Source of the DNA: Cunninghamia lanceolata
Lineage: Eukaryota; Streptophyta; Pinopsida; Cupressales; Cupressaceae
DNA length: 64,000 bases
NCBI GenBank assembly: GCA_027924645.1
Contig: BSBN01000233.1
Location: forward strand, 5,350,501-5,414,500
Direction of reading: 5' to 3'
The position numbers and the translations under genes are program-made. The notes below the pieces were generated by a model. That model saw only the letters and a list, made by a program, of their open reading frames with translations. It was not told where the DNA came from and did not search any database. This document shows, in pieces, positions 38,001-45,866 of this stretch; within the stretch, counting starts at the first letter, position 1; each line of letters begins with the position of its first letter.

Positions 38001-41000
38001 CGTGAATGACATCCCAATTTTTCTTGAAGGCTAATGAGTTTGGTCGTCATGTCTAATTTATTTGTACATGCAGTCTCAATATATGAATTGCTTACCTTCT
38101 AACAAGGCTAATGGATTTTCTAGAAGATAAATTAAAACAGTTGAACCTGTATGAGCTCGATTTTGAGTGAAATCAATTTTTGTAAAGGGTGAAATCCTTA
38201 TTCAAATGTACAATGAATGAATAATCATCAAATAGAAGAGTATTTATAGCTCTTTTCTGCAATTTTATGCTGTAGTTGGCCAAATATATAGTATTATATA
38301 TAATAATAATCAAATAGCGTTGACCTCCACTCGAGGGTCTTCCCTTTTATAAATTTTTCCTCCATTCTAGCCATTGCCAAAATGTCACCATATAACTTTG
38401 GTTTCCTGGGACTCACTGTTGACATCCCAGTTTTGATACGCAGTGTTTTTGTACCAATTGGATTAATAGCAAAGTCTTTTCTTCTTGGAAGGCCATATTA
38501 AATTGTCAATGATGTTAATGTAATGTGCATCATAACAGTTGATAGTTCTATTATAACAGTTGATAGTTCTAATTTGGTGCAAGGAATCCTCCTGTTCAAA
38601 TGTGAGGTTATTATCATAAAATGAGCATCTGACTTCTCAGGTGGCTGATCACTTTAAATTTGCTTTATTCACATTGCTTATTTTTATTAGTTTGCCATTG
38701 AACTTAGTCTCATAATTTTGCTTTCACTGTCCTTGTTTTTATTTCTCTGATTAACTACTACACTGTTCCAGTAAACTTAGACTTAGGGAAATCCATCATA
38801 AGAATCATACTGTCAATAAACAATCAAACCTCATAATATTTCTCACATGTAAAAAATTAACAATAATTTGAGCCATGGGGTATTGAGGGCATGGGATGCG
38901 TCCCCAAGTTCCCAAAACTTACTTGACATCTACAAAGGGGCCTTGAGGGCAGGGGATACATCCAATATATACATTGAAAATCACCAAGTGACCTTGTAAA
39001 TGGACATTTACCTCTCAGGTGTTGAATAAAAAGGGTAACTTTTTTATTATCACTATTGGAGCTGGTAAATTATCAATCTTTATACAAGACATTGGGGATC
39101 GCTGCATGATTGGCTTATTTGCAAATGTTCATCTTTTCGTTCAATTCAATGGGTCACTTAGAGAATAGCACACCCATGTTTATTTTAAGTTGATGAATAA
39201 CATGGCATGGCAATTGCCAATACTGGGAAGATGGATGTGGAGTTCTTAGCACTGTTCGACAGGTACATTTCGCCAGGGTCTGGGTGATGTCCCCAACATC
39301 CCCAGGACTTGGTAGCATGGAGGGGACATTCCCCTTTTTTTAGGACTGGACAACCTGCTCTGTTTGGTACATAAAAATAGAAAAAACACTTTTCTGAGGG
39401 AAAAAAATACTAAAAACCTAAAAGGGGTAGGATTGTCTTTGCAAATGCAACATATAGTATTTATTTCTAAAACTTCATCTGCTTTTAGTTTGTTCAAGTT
39501 ATTTTAATAGCCCTCCCCACGTCACCCCCCTGCTGTCCCCAAAATTTGGGATTTTTTTTTTCTGTCCCTTGAATCGTCGTCTCTACATCCCTACATCCCC
39601 CACATCCCCCATCCTGGAGAACACTGGAATAACTTTCTGACTACCGTGTGAAGTGTGTAGTCTGTTAGGCAAGCATTTTGACATATAGTCTTGTACTGTT
39701 TGGAGAATATTGGATATTTAGAATCACTAGTTTTTGCTTTGCTTTGAAATTACCACTTGAATTGTTTCAAATCACTAGTTTTTGTACCTTCAATTTAGTT
39801 TAAAATGTTCCATCCTTTGTTACAAACCAAACTTGTAAAGTTGCAAGGTATCATTCTGAACTTGGTGCTTCGCCATCATTTTGAAGGTGTACTGAATAAA
39901 AATTTCTGAGAGCTGTGCCATTAACACCTTTTTTCTTGAGTTTCTTAAAGTGAATGCATGCCAGAATTTCAATCTTCTGTTCTTGTAGATGAAATTTAGA
40001 AAGCAGAGCCTGCCTTTGAATTCTTAATATGCATAGACTTCAAATTGCCTTGACCGCGCCAATATTTCTAGATTCTATCTAAAATGAAACCTACTAACAT
40101 TTATTATAGAGAGAAATTTCACAGTTCAAAAGTGTGTCAATTATGGGAGAAATAGCAGTACTTTCTAATTATTTATGAACTTGTCATATGTTTGGGTTCT
40201 TGTTCAAGGATAGATGCGATAAAATAATTACTTTTGCATTGCTTCAGTAGCAACTAGTATTTTTTCTTTCTTCAGGGTCTATTCCCTTCTCAAGTTCCAG
40301 GAGTGCCGTGTCTATACTTGGTGAGGTGAAAATGCATAAAGAAGATGATTAGGTTCCTTTATTATCAACTATATTATAAACAATAAGAAATTGCTTTTCT
40401 AAACGGGCCAAGGAACTCTTTTTTCTCAGTTAACCCTTGAAGACATAGGCAGACATCATTAAATTAAGTGAATGTTATTGCTCCCCACAATCAGGCCAAC
40501 TTTATGTTTTCCTGCAACCTACTTCTGGTAACGATTTCTGATTTGAATGAGATGTTCCCCATTCTATGCATCTAGAAAGGAGTTTGTTTTAAAGCTTTTT
40601 CTAATATATTATTGCAGTTTAATCATCAACCTTTCTGATTCATTTAGCAATTCTGCAGTTTAGTTAGGTTTTTCATTTTTAATAATTATCCAGGTAAAGA
40701 TTAATGTTTTAATCCTATATACTACAGGTTTGGGATGTCTTGAGCAATGAAGAGGTGGTTAAGATTGTCTCATCTGCACCTACTAGATCCTTGGCTGCAA
40801 GAATGCTAGTAGAATCAGCTGTTAGTGAATGGAGATTTAAGTATCCAACATCGAAGATGGATGATTGTGCTGTAGTGTGTTTGTATTTAGATTCTAAAAT
40901 GGATGATCAGCTAGGACAGGAGAACATATCAACCTCTTCAAATGGTATCGATCAGATGGAGACCCTTGGCATGGTTGGTAATGAACTGAAAGATGCATTT

Positions 41001-41270
41001 GCTGGGCAGCAGAAAGACCAGAGAGAAGAGGAGGGTCCATTATTGCAGCGTCTTTTTACCATTCGAACTACTGATGAATCTCAATCTTGCCTTCAATCAA
41101 TAGTCATATTGGAACCTTCAAAAGAACTAAAAGATGGCTTTGAAGAAAATGTTTTAGATCCTCTTGAACCTCTTGATGCCATTGATCAGAACTGGTCTGG
41201 ACTTGAAGGTGTTACAAGAGTTAACTCACTTGTCCGACTTCCCAGATTTCCTGATGAAAAGAGCTTGTAG
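13781..41270 (+). CDS. Protein phosphatase 2C, plant group E-like (five exons)
   Basis: Joined exons 13,781-14,014, 17,999-18,358, 18,819-18,936, 19,101-19,324 and 40,728-41,270 encode 492 residues. PP2C enzymes are Mg/Mn-dependent Ser/Thr phosphatases. The conserved blocks are in order: GVNQDAM (68-74), FDGHG (91-95, metal and phosphate site), CSGSTA (187-192), [13 protein letters not shown] (207-214), [14 protein letters not shown] (267-280), [14 protein letters not shown] (308-321) and [13 protein letters not shown] (355-367). The N terminus MGSC offers Gly2 for myristoylation and Cys4 for palmitoylation, so plasma-membrane attachment is likely. The C-terminal tail ends near [16 protein letters not shown], as in group E members. 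All junctions are GT-AG and restore frame. Intron 4 is 21.4 kb. No disabling change is seen, so I think it is a functional gene. The substrate is unknown. Confidence 0.93.
14430..15470 (+). repeat. About 4.5 tandem units of roughly 240 bp in intron 1
   Basis: The phrase TTGATGCTGGTCCTGAGATC recurs near 14,535, 14,775, 15,010 and 15,285. GGTTATGAGCTTGA recurs near 14,642, 14,877, 15,142 and 15,388. Units are diverged, and the third carries an internal duplication of its AATTTCCAACGAGG portion. Confidence 0.75.
15824..16045 (+). mobile_element. tRNA-derived SINE, plus orientation
   Basis: A polymerase III A-box-like segment (TGAGCTTAATTAGTTA, 15,831-15,846) and a B box (AGTTCAAATCC, 15,876-15,886) have tRNA-like spacing. 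An A-tract follows at 16,036-16,045. Imperfect target duplications flank it: TTCCAAGTATGTC (left, from about 15,810) and ATCCAAGTGTCGC (right, from 16,051). No clover-leaf tRNA can be folded by eye, so it is a SINE rather than a tRNA gene. Confidence 0.6.
15995..16285. repeat. Tandem duplication, about 170 bp unit
   Basis: GTCTTCCATAGG ... TTTCTAGTGTATATTAAAAA ... CAAGTGTC ... AAATCATGGTTTCTAACTTT ... TGATGCATACC occurs twice, from about 16,007 and 16,170. It covers the SINE tail plus its 3' flank, so the duplication came after the SINE inserted. Confidence 0.65.
17171..17327 (-). mobile_element. tRNA-derived SINE, minus orientation
   Basis: On the minus strand an A-box-like GGTTTAGCTCGAATCAG (17,298-17,314) precedes a B box GAGTTCAAATC (17,273-17,283). 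The A-tail appears as the T-run ending at about 17,174. A direct repeat, AGGGAATTTTTTT, flanks it at 17,158-17,170 and 17,328-17,340, a typical long target duplication. Confidence 0.65.
17999..18358 (+). CDS. PP2C exon 2 (residues 79-198)
   Basis: Acceptor CACAG before GATTTTCTTTCAGATG, donor GTAATG after Gln198, phase 0 at both ends. It contains the FDGHG motif (Asp92, Gly93) and [12 protein letters not shown]. Between them is a charged, low-conservation stretch (residues about 123-145), as is usual in this group. Confidence 0.93.
18819..18936 (+). CDS. PP2C exon 3 (residues 199-237 and first base of 238)
   Basis: Acceptor TCTCAG, donor GTAGGT at 18,937. The alternative GT at 18,941 would throw the next exon out of frame, so 18,936 is the end. 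It encodes [17 protein letters not shown] and DLKPNLP, a core beta strand of the PP2C fold. The flanking introns are 460 and 164 bp and hold nothing notable. Confidence 0.92.
19101..19324 (+). CDS. PP2C exon 4 (residues 238-312)
   Basis: Acceptor TTGACAG, donor GTGAGT at 19,325. It completes the split Arg238 and continues [20 protein letters not shown] through [15 protein letters not shown] to VLASDG. Asp311 is the metal-binding Asp of the SDG motif. The exon ends phase 0 exactly before VWDVLSNEE. Confidence 0.93.
20373..20518. mobile_element. 146-bp hairpin insertion with 11-bp direct repeats
   Basis: AGTACCCAATG occurs at 20,362-20,372 and 20,519-20,529, exactly bordering the segment. Inside, TTGCACAACAA (20,439-20,449) pairs perfectly with TTGTTGTGCAA (20,505-20,515). 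AGCAACAA (20,461-20,468) pairs with TTGTTGCT (20,487-20,494) nested within it. There is no coding capacity. Confidence 0.6.
21054..22180 (+). repeat. 5' LTR of element E
   Basis: It starts TGTAGGGGCACCTAG and ends GCTCTGCATCA, three bases before the primer-binding site. It is near-identical to 32,350-33,446 apart from scattered substitutions and about 27 extra bases around 21,290-21,330 (an extra copy of the CAGCCGCTTGGA-like phrase). Confidence 0.9.
22184..22195 (+). promoter_or_regulatory. Primer-binding site of element E (tRNA-iMet)
   Basis: TGGTATCAGAGC is complementary to the 3' end of plant initiator methionine tRNA. It lies three bases after the 5' LTR, the standard arrangement. Confidence 0.88.
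22228..23273 (+). pseudogene. gag of element E, broken
   Basis: The frame opens at 22,228, has stops at 22,474-22,476 and 22,792-22,794, and shifts frame near 22,890. It encodes the gag core ([35 protein letters not shown]), then a Gly/Arg-rich stretch and a perfect CCHC zinc knuckle, [14 protein letters not shown] (23,226-23,267). A stop follows at 23,271. Gag forms the particle that packages element RNA. This copy cannot make intact protein. Confidence 0.88.
23274..25515 (+). pseudogene. pol of element E: protease, reverse transcriptase, RNase H
   Basis: The protease motif [12 protein letters not shown] starts near 23,497. RT blocks include [31 protein letters not shown] and [11 protein letters not shown] (24,228-24,490). 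After a frameshift near 24,490-24,510 comes [13 protein letters not shown], with the YLDD catalytic motif. RNase H ([32 protein letters not shown]) ends near 25,340. Stops lie at 23,748, 24,132 and 25,513. The frame from 24,469 to 25,512 is uninterrupted for 348 codons, so decay is moderate. Confidence 0.92.
25516..26393 (+). pseudogene. Integrase of element E, split by element F
   Basis: The HHCC zinc-binding segment ([15 protein letters not shown] ... ETCSIC) runs 25,560-25,690. A frameshift follows near 25,700. The catalytic core has the three acidic residues in [15 protein letters not shown] and HTEVVNRS. The coding sequence stops at 26,393, where element F begins, and the C-terminal GDLVMAYL part resumes at 31,876. 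The core is otherwise open to 26,393. Confidence 0.92.
26417..26433. repeat. Terminal hairpin of element F
   Basis: CCCCATT, GCA, AATGGGG forms a 7-bp perfect stem with a 3-base loop, 23 bp inside the left end. Confidence 0.6.
26715..27240. repeat. Degenerate GTCC-GGAATCC repeats
   Basis: Loose tandem phrases such as GAAGTTCCTGTCCGGGAATC recur with about 27-35 bp spacing through the region. They are too diverged for a firm unit. Confidence 0.5.
27357..27493. repeat. Three spaced hairpins with covarying arms
   Basis: Arm pairs are 27,357-27,368 with 27,375-27,386, 27,411-27,422 with 27,429-27,440, and 27,464-27,475 with 27,482-27,493, each about 12 bp. Arm sequences are CGCATATTCCAG, TGCATAATCCAG and CGCAAAATCCAG, and the partner arm changes to match in each case. 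Spacers contain CCCAGGACAATTTTTTG-like text. Confidence 0.75.
27640..27930. repeat. GGATGGAAGAAACGAA repeat array, first block
   Basis: Imperfect repeats of GAGGATGGAAGAAACGAAC and TCTCGCCTTGGAAATAAGAG alternate. The same text returns at 28,470-28,810. Long open frames over these blocks (for example minus strand 27,645-28,010) arise from the repeats. Confidence 0.7.
28070..28215. repeat. Alternating hairpins GCGCAAA...TTTGCGC and AAGGACAA...TTGTCCTT
   Basis: The order is GCGCAAAATCC, spacer, ATGTGCGC or ATTTGCGC, then AGGACAATTTTTGTCCTT, repeated roughly every 55-60 bp. Both motifs are self-complementary, so each repeat could fold into two adjacent stems. Confidence 0.65.
28470..28810. repeat. 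GGATGGAACAAACGAACTTCG repeat array, second block
   Basis: About five units of ATCTCGCCATGGAAA(T/C) ... GAGGATGGAACAAACGAAC occur, 50-65 bp each, some carrying a doubled GGATGGAA phrase. Apparent proteins rich in FVSRH or SFVPSF on either strand come from this repeat. Confidence 0.75.
28899..29110. repeat. Four tandem units of 54-55 bp with hairpin
   Basis: GAGCGCAAAATCCCTGACC starts at 28,956, 29,010 and 29,065, with a partial unit before. Each unit reads GCGCAAAAT, CCTGACCTTCAGG, AATTTGCGC, so the inner CCTGA/TCAGG and outer GCGCAAA/TTTGCGC form one interrupted stem. Confidence 0.78.
29424..29570. repeat. 34-bp minisatellite based on CCCCGACAT
   Basis: TTCCCCGACATTGCAAAATC begins at 29,457, 29,491 and 29,525 (period 34), and each unit has a second half CCCCGACATGCCAAA. 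Flanking units are degenerate. Confidence 0.8.
29679..29687 (+). promoter_or_regulatory. TATA-like box in element F
   Basis: TATAAAAGG, followed by a GC-containing leader with CGCCCAAG. It would be the U3 promoter if F is an LTR, although a second box lies at 30,916. Confidence 0.35.
30916..30925 (+). promoter_or_regulatory. Second TATA-like box in element F
   Basis: TATATAAAGG is followed about 30 bp later by a (CT)n stretch (30,947-30,961) and by AATAATA near 31,087. This TATA, pyrimidine leader, polyadenylation-like order is usual around the R region of plant LTRs. Confidence 0.45.
31871..32325 (+). pseudogene. Integrase C terminus and chromodomain of element E
   Basis: After the second AGTAC the integrase frame continues ([50 protein letters not shown]). 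A stop at 32,101 is followed in the same frame by a chromodomain: ECILDTKV, then [17 protein letters not shown]. Further stops lie near 32,182 and 32,259; the latter replaces the conserved Trp of the DATW motif. Chromodomains direct chromoviral integration towards particular chromatin marks. Confidence 0.9.
32350..33446 (+). repeat. 3' LTR of element E
   Basis: It starts TGCAGGGGCACC and ends GCTCTGCATTA, where the 5' copy ends CATCA. It is about 30 bp shorter than the 5' LTR. Confidence 0.9.
33456..35211 (-). pseudogene. Minus-strand retrotransposon gag relic
   Basis: On the minus strand an open frame starts [20 protein letters not shown] (35,211) and runs about 112 codons. After decay, 34,277-33,798 encodes a cysteine/histidine segment, [15 protein letters not shown] then FCDICQ. 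It resembles a gag zinc knuckle whose last Cys is lost, followed by the start of a second. Further on, EVLAIT then a stop then AQAKK suggests the gag to protease junction. No reverse transcriptase is present before element E's flank. It is oriented opposite to the host gene. Confidence 0.65.
35539..35825 (-). repeat. LTR of the minus-strand gag element
   Basis: Read on the minus strand it has a TATA-like TTTATATC (about 35,718-35,725), a polyadenylation signal AATAAA (35,634-35,640) and the end AGTGAACA at 35,539, next to a primer-binding-like TTGGCGTCAC. The outer start at about 35,825 (TGTAATG) is a guess. No second LTR was found. Confidence 0.5.
37718..38195. repeat. Three tandem units of about 160 bp in intron 4
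   Basis: TTTGGTCATCATGCC-like starts lie near 37,718, 37,877 and 38,040. Each unit holds AAGGCTAATG, TTTTCTAGAAGATA and AAAACAGTAGAGCCAGTATG in that order. Confidence 0.8.
38870..39615. repeat. GGGGATGTCCCC-type dispersed repeat pieces
   Basis: Phrases such as GGGATGCGTCCCCAAG, GATGTCCCCAACATCCCC and CTACATCCCCCACATCCCCC cluster here. Similar phrases return after the gene near 42,120-42,230 and 42,610. No coding is associated with them. Confidence 0.45.
40728..41270 (+). CDS. PP2C exon 5 (residues 313-492 and stop)
   Basis: It starts [20 protein letters not shown] after acceptor CTACAG and ends with TAG at 41,268-41,270. It carries the last metal-ligand block, [13 protein letters not shown] (Asp357/Asp358), then a variable acidic tail and the group-typical [16 protein letters not shown] end. 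The 3' UTR follows; no clear polyadenylation signal can be fixed. Confidence 0.93.
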   Translation, partial: VWDVLSNEEVVKIVSSAPTRSLAARMLVESAVSEWRFKYPTSKMDDCAVVCLYLDSKMDDQLGQENISTSSNGIDQMETLGMVGNELKDAFAGQQKDQREEEGPLLQRLFTIRTTDESQSCLQSIVILEPSKELKDGFEENVLDPLEPLDAIDQNWSGLEGVTRVNSLVRLPRFPDEKSL

Positions 41271-43700
41271 AACAAAATGAAGATATTGTGTAATATTTGC
41301 CCACAGTGCAGTATATTAGTTTGGGTCATTTCCTTTATTTTTATATGATTTACTGTAAACCTGTTAAGTGATAACTTGCTGATAAACTTGCTCCATATGC
41401 AAGTTTATAGCCTATCATCAGTTTTGTTTAAGGTTTTCTAATAACCCACATCGTCAATGCCCTGCTGATTACTCGAGGATACATTGCACTTTGCTAAGGA
41501 CTGACTTATCAATTGTGTTTCCTCTGTACATTTTCTTTTCAATATTGGAAGGACGTTCATGCTTTTGAAGACTTGCTGTGTTGGGATATTTTATACTTGA
41601 AGAGGATGGAGACATCACTAACCATTTTTTCTTTAATTGTTGAAAAGTAAGAGACATTGCTTTGAAGTTAAGTGCTATTTATTAGGCACCAATGAGGGAG
41701 GTATCACATTGCTTTGGGTAGTGTCAAGACTGTAGCTTGGATGGTACTCAATAATAGTAAATGACAGTGAGGGCAGGATCAAATGTCATGAGCTTTTACC
41801 ATCTCTCCTTGCTAGGTCTACAAATAGGATAGCAAATAATAAACAACCATTAGTGACAGCTTTGGAAGAGGGTTAGTCATACAATCATTTTCAAAATTCC
41901 CAACTATTTTCATCTTGAAAGTTCATGGTCAAAACCAAGTTTGCAAGTGTAGAAATTTGTGCCTCAGCAATGTAATGAAGATTATAATCCCAAAACAATC
42001 ACCTCTCAAACTTTAGAAGTCCAAAATACTAAGTACCATGCAAGATGATAGTATTTTCTAGCATTACACTGGGATTTGTTCTCCCCGCAAAACCCCATGT
42101 TCACATGCACCTCCCTAATCCCTGTGGCATCCTTGGGACACAGATGATAGGGGATGTCCCATGTCCCCATGTTTTTGGGGATACATTTCCAAAATACCTC
42201 ATTAGAAGCCCCTACATCCCAGGACGTCTGTGACAAAAGGTCCCAAGGCTACAAAGTGACATAATATCCAACAATAGTAATAGCAATAAATTTATAGTTA
42301 TAAAAATATACAACTATCAACAGCTACATGTACAAAATGCAAATTGATTATGATAATTGGGAGTTGCAAATGCGTTGGTGGGTTAGTTATAAGGATAGTT
42401 TTGATAAAAGGAGTTGGGGTGTTGTGGACCCCATAACCTTTTCCTTTTTCTTTTTAATAACTTTCTATTGTTGCTATACTTGAGCCAATGAACAGTGAAC
42501 ATTGAATCTTGAATTTAACTTAGTATATAAATATCTAAAATTAAATCTTGATGTCACATATATAGTCTGCTGTCCAAAAAAAAATATGCTCTAAAACTAC
42601 TGTACCTAAAATGCCTCTCCCATCCCCTAACGTCCTAGTCCCGGAATTAGTGTTTTTAATGAGTCCATAAATTTTGAATTTTTGGCTGTTTATGTCTTTA
42701 GTAAAGCATTTGTTAAAACTTATTTTTTATTTTGTGGGAGGATGGAAACATCCAACAATGCCATTTTTATTACTGTATTATCGAGTGCACGAATAATGAC
42801 CTCCTTTAGCTTAGAGTCAGGTCTCAGGGGCCTCAATGCCACCTAATTCATTCAGGGCGCGATTCCAACCTCATCTCTTTTTGGCGATGGAGCTTATGCC
42901 CTCAAGACTTGATCTTGGTAGACTCTTTCTAAACCATTCAACTTCACCAATAGACTAAAAACCTTTTAACAAAAATGAAATTTTTTAAAATCACATTTTT
43001 TTTTAATTCCTGTAAAAGACAGTGTCTATTATCCCCACCACGTGGAATGATCTTTTAATCAATCCCATCTGGAGGTAAACTGATGAAAAATGATGTATAG
43101 AAGATTGGAGACGAAGTTTTCTTCGATCATGGTTGGCTGAAAGTTATTGCATGATTGTTTATATATCGACATCAGCTGATGATAATAGAATTTTTGGCAA
43201 TTTATTTATATCCCTTTCAAGACAAGCACTATGTTCACTAGGGAGGTTAGGTATATGTTCTCATTCAATTTTTGAGAATCTGCAGTTTACTAAAGAAATG
43301 TATTTTTTTGGGCTGCACTACCTACAAAGTGTAGTAAAATAAACCATATCTATGGTAAATTAATAAATAAAGTAACATAATAATAATTAATTTAGATATA
43401 AGAGTTGGGATTAGAAATAATAAATATCGAGTTAAATGAATTTAAATGTAATATTTAGTTGGATTCTAAAGGTAGAAAAACTATGTAAAGGATGTTGAGA
43501 ATCTATTTACTATAATGTTCAATTTTTAGGGCTTAGATGATTGACAAAATTTGCAAATTGATTGTGTTTCACTTTAGTTTAGATCCATGATTGTGGAAGT
43601 GAATTGGCGCATAGACTTGAACCTGTACCTACCAGGATGAGCTACCAAAAATTTAACTATTAGAATTTGCTTGCCTTGATCTTCTGATATCTAAACATTC
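41271..43700. other. 3' flank of PP2C, no further gene seen
   Basis: It holds the 3' UTR, CCCC-rich repeat phrases (42,100-42,240 and 42,610-42,640) and AT-rich DNA. The ORFs here are short and match nothing. Confidence 0.5.
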
Positions 43701-43729
43701 ATAACTGTACCAACACCTTTAGGGAACTT

Positions 43730-44340
43730 GTTGAATCACAAGGGTCATGTTCTCTTTAGTTAGACCCTTAGGAGGATTGATTTAATGGCTTCATACCAAT
43801 GATTAAGGACATCAAGCAAGCATGCAATGAACCTAGGATGTTTGTTGATGTAATGTTTTGATAATGCTGCTATGATGCTCTCTTAAGTGCTCTTAAATAA
43901 CTTCTAGGTTATCTTCGATTATTTCCAACATAATCTAAAATGAATGAATGAATTTCTTTAAATACAACAATATAGCACTCAACTTATCACAAATGTGTGC
44001 TAGTTTGACTCACAACAACTAGTGAAAAGGTTGATGAGGTGTAAATTTGAAATTTGAATTTTAAAATTTCAAGGTTCAAATCCATAACTATAGAAATGAC
44101 CTGTGTCAAGCTTGTATTTGTATATTGGTCTAGGGTGGCAAATGGGGGATCTAGAGATCAAAATTAAATCTTTGGGATGAGTGATAATGGAATTGAGATA
44201 TAGTGGTGTCATGAGCAAAACTCACACAAGAATATGCCATTTGTATACTAGTTATTGCATTTAGAACATTCTAATCAAAGTGGGCCCAAAACATAAAGAA
44301 AGATGACATGGGTGTGCAATTTTGACCATTACATTTTGCC
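43730..44340. repeat. Dispersed repeat related to 10,550-11,230
   Basis: It shares the phrases CAAGGGTCATGTTCTC, ACTAGTGAAAA, TTTGAATTTTAAAATTTCAA, GGTGGCAAATGG, CACAAGAATATGCC and a conserved end, in the same order as the copy upstream of the PP2C gene. Confidence 0.5.
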
Positions 44341-44879
44341 TCCACTTTGATGTGCATTCAAACTAGTAGGTGGATGCATTGCAAAGTAAAACAAGTAGTC
44401 AACATGGAAATCAAATATTTTTTAGACGCTTAAAAAGGATACAAATTTGCATAAAGTATGTAGATCATCCTTGAATTCTTCTTGCAACAAACACTCCATT
44501 AGAAACCTACAACATAGAAAAAACATGCAATGAGTAGCATTTGTCACACACTAACTATAACTTCCTTGAAAAAGAACTACCCTTGAAAACAATAAAAGTA
44601 AAGAGGAGAAGAGTAGGGAGATTATGCCTAATACAAAAAGTGGTGAAGCTTCAACTATGCAGACAAATGTAAATAGACCCTAACCAAGTAGATAAGGCTC
44701 CAAAGGACTCTGACCATGTGGGAAGATTGGTAAAGCTCCCTTGGACATGGGAATGACTAAGCTTGTAAGGGTGCCAAACATAACTCATAAAGGGAATGTT
44801 GGTGACATATATCCCCCTCCAGTTGGTTGCATATAAAGGATGCAAGGAATTAGAGGAGAGAAGAAAAATATAGTCATGA

Positions 44880-45425
44880 TAAGGCATGCAAGCATAGTAA
44901 AAGATAACATTCTATAAAAATATAAGCATGTAAGGGGATAGGTAAGATATAATCATGAAATCATGTAGAACAAGGGAAAGGCAAGATGCCCCCAATGTAA
45001 GCAAATGATAAGGATAGCCATGAATGCTAGATAAGGATCATGTAAGCAAAAATAAGATGTAAAATATGTGAGCATGACAATGATCATAACATGTAATCAT
45101 AGAATATAAGCATGGCACGGATCATAAACATGGAATCATAAGATAAGGCATGATAAGGAACATAACATATAATCATAATATGTAATTATGGCAAAAATTA
45201 AAAACATGGAATCATAAGACATAAGCATGATAAAGATCATATGTAAATGTCATAAACATATAGCATAAGATGTAAACATGAGAGGCATTAGGATTATGAT
45301 AAGATAAACATATTAAGAATGTCATGCAGATAGCATAAGAGTTTAGTCATCATAAAAATGACATATAAGAATCATAGGAACATCATAAATCATGTAGCAT
45401 AAGAACATATGGAAACATAATGTAA
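44880..45425. repeat. ATCATAA-rich degenerate minisatellite
   Basis: Repeats of GGAATCATAAGA, AAGCATGATAAGGATCATAA and similar words run with no strict period (about 55-65 bp). There is no coding content. Confidence 0.6.
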
Positions 45426-45866
45426 TTTGTTTAAGCTATGAAGGTAGTTAACCCAAGATCCACAATGCCTGAAAGCTAATCACAAAAACTTAGAAGACCA
45501 ATATGACATAATAATTACCTTTTAATCAAAAGGATGCAATGTGTAATATACAAGAGATGGATTGCTCATATGAGAACAAGAGATGGTATATATAGGATAC
45601 ACCACCAAGAGAAGTGAATGTACAACCAATGTGGGATAAAGGAGAAAGTACAAATGCATACTACCTTCATAAGTAGATGCCTACTAATGTGCAAGGGAGA
45701 TTTAGCTACCAAGTAGATACCTATACAAGTAAGCTTATCCTAGGTGCACTAATGCAATAATGTAATTAACTAGTGCAAGAAAATATATAGCAGCAATACC
45801 CCCCAAAAGTATGTTAGCAGCATAGTCAAGAGACACTGCTTTGATGGTTAAGGTAGAATTATTGTA

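Larger units (their letters stand above)
19325..40727 (+). other. PP2C intron 4 (21,403 bp)
   Basis: Donor GTGAGT, acceptor ACTACAG. Conserved coding blocks stop exactly at 19,324 (ASDG) and resume at 40,728 (VWDVL), so the gap is a true intron filled with mobile DNA: element E with F inside it, the gag relic at 33,456-35,211, and several tandem repeats. 19,325-20,360, 20,530-21,045 and 35,830-37,700 show nothing I can name. Confidence 0.9.
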
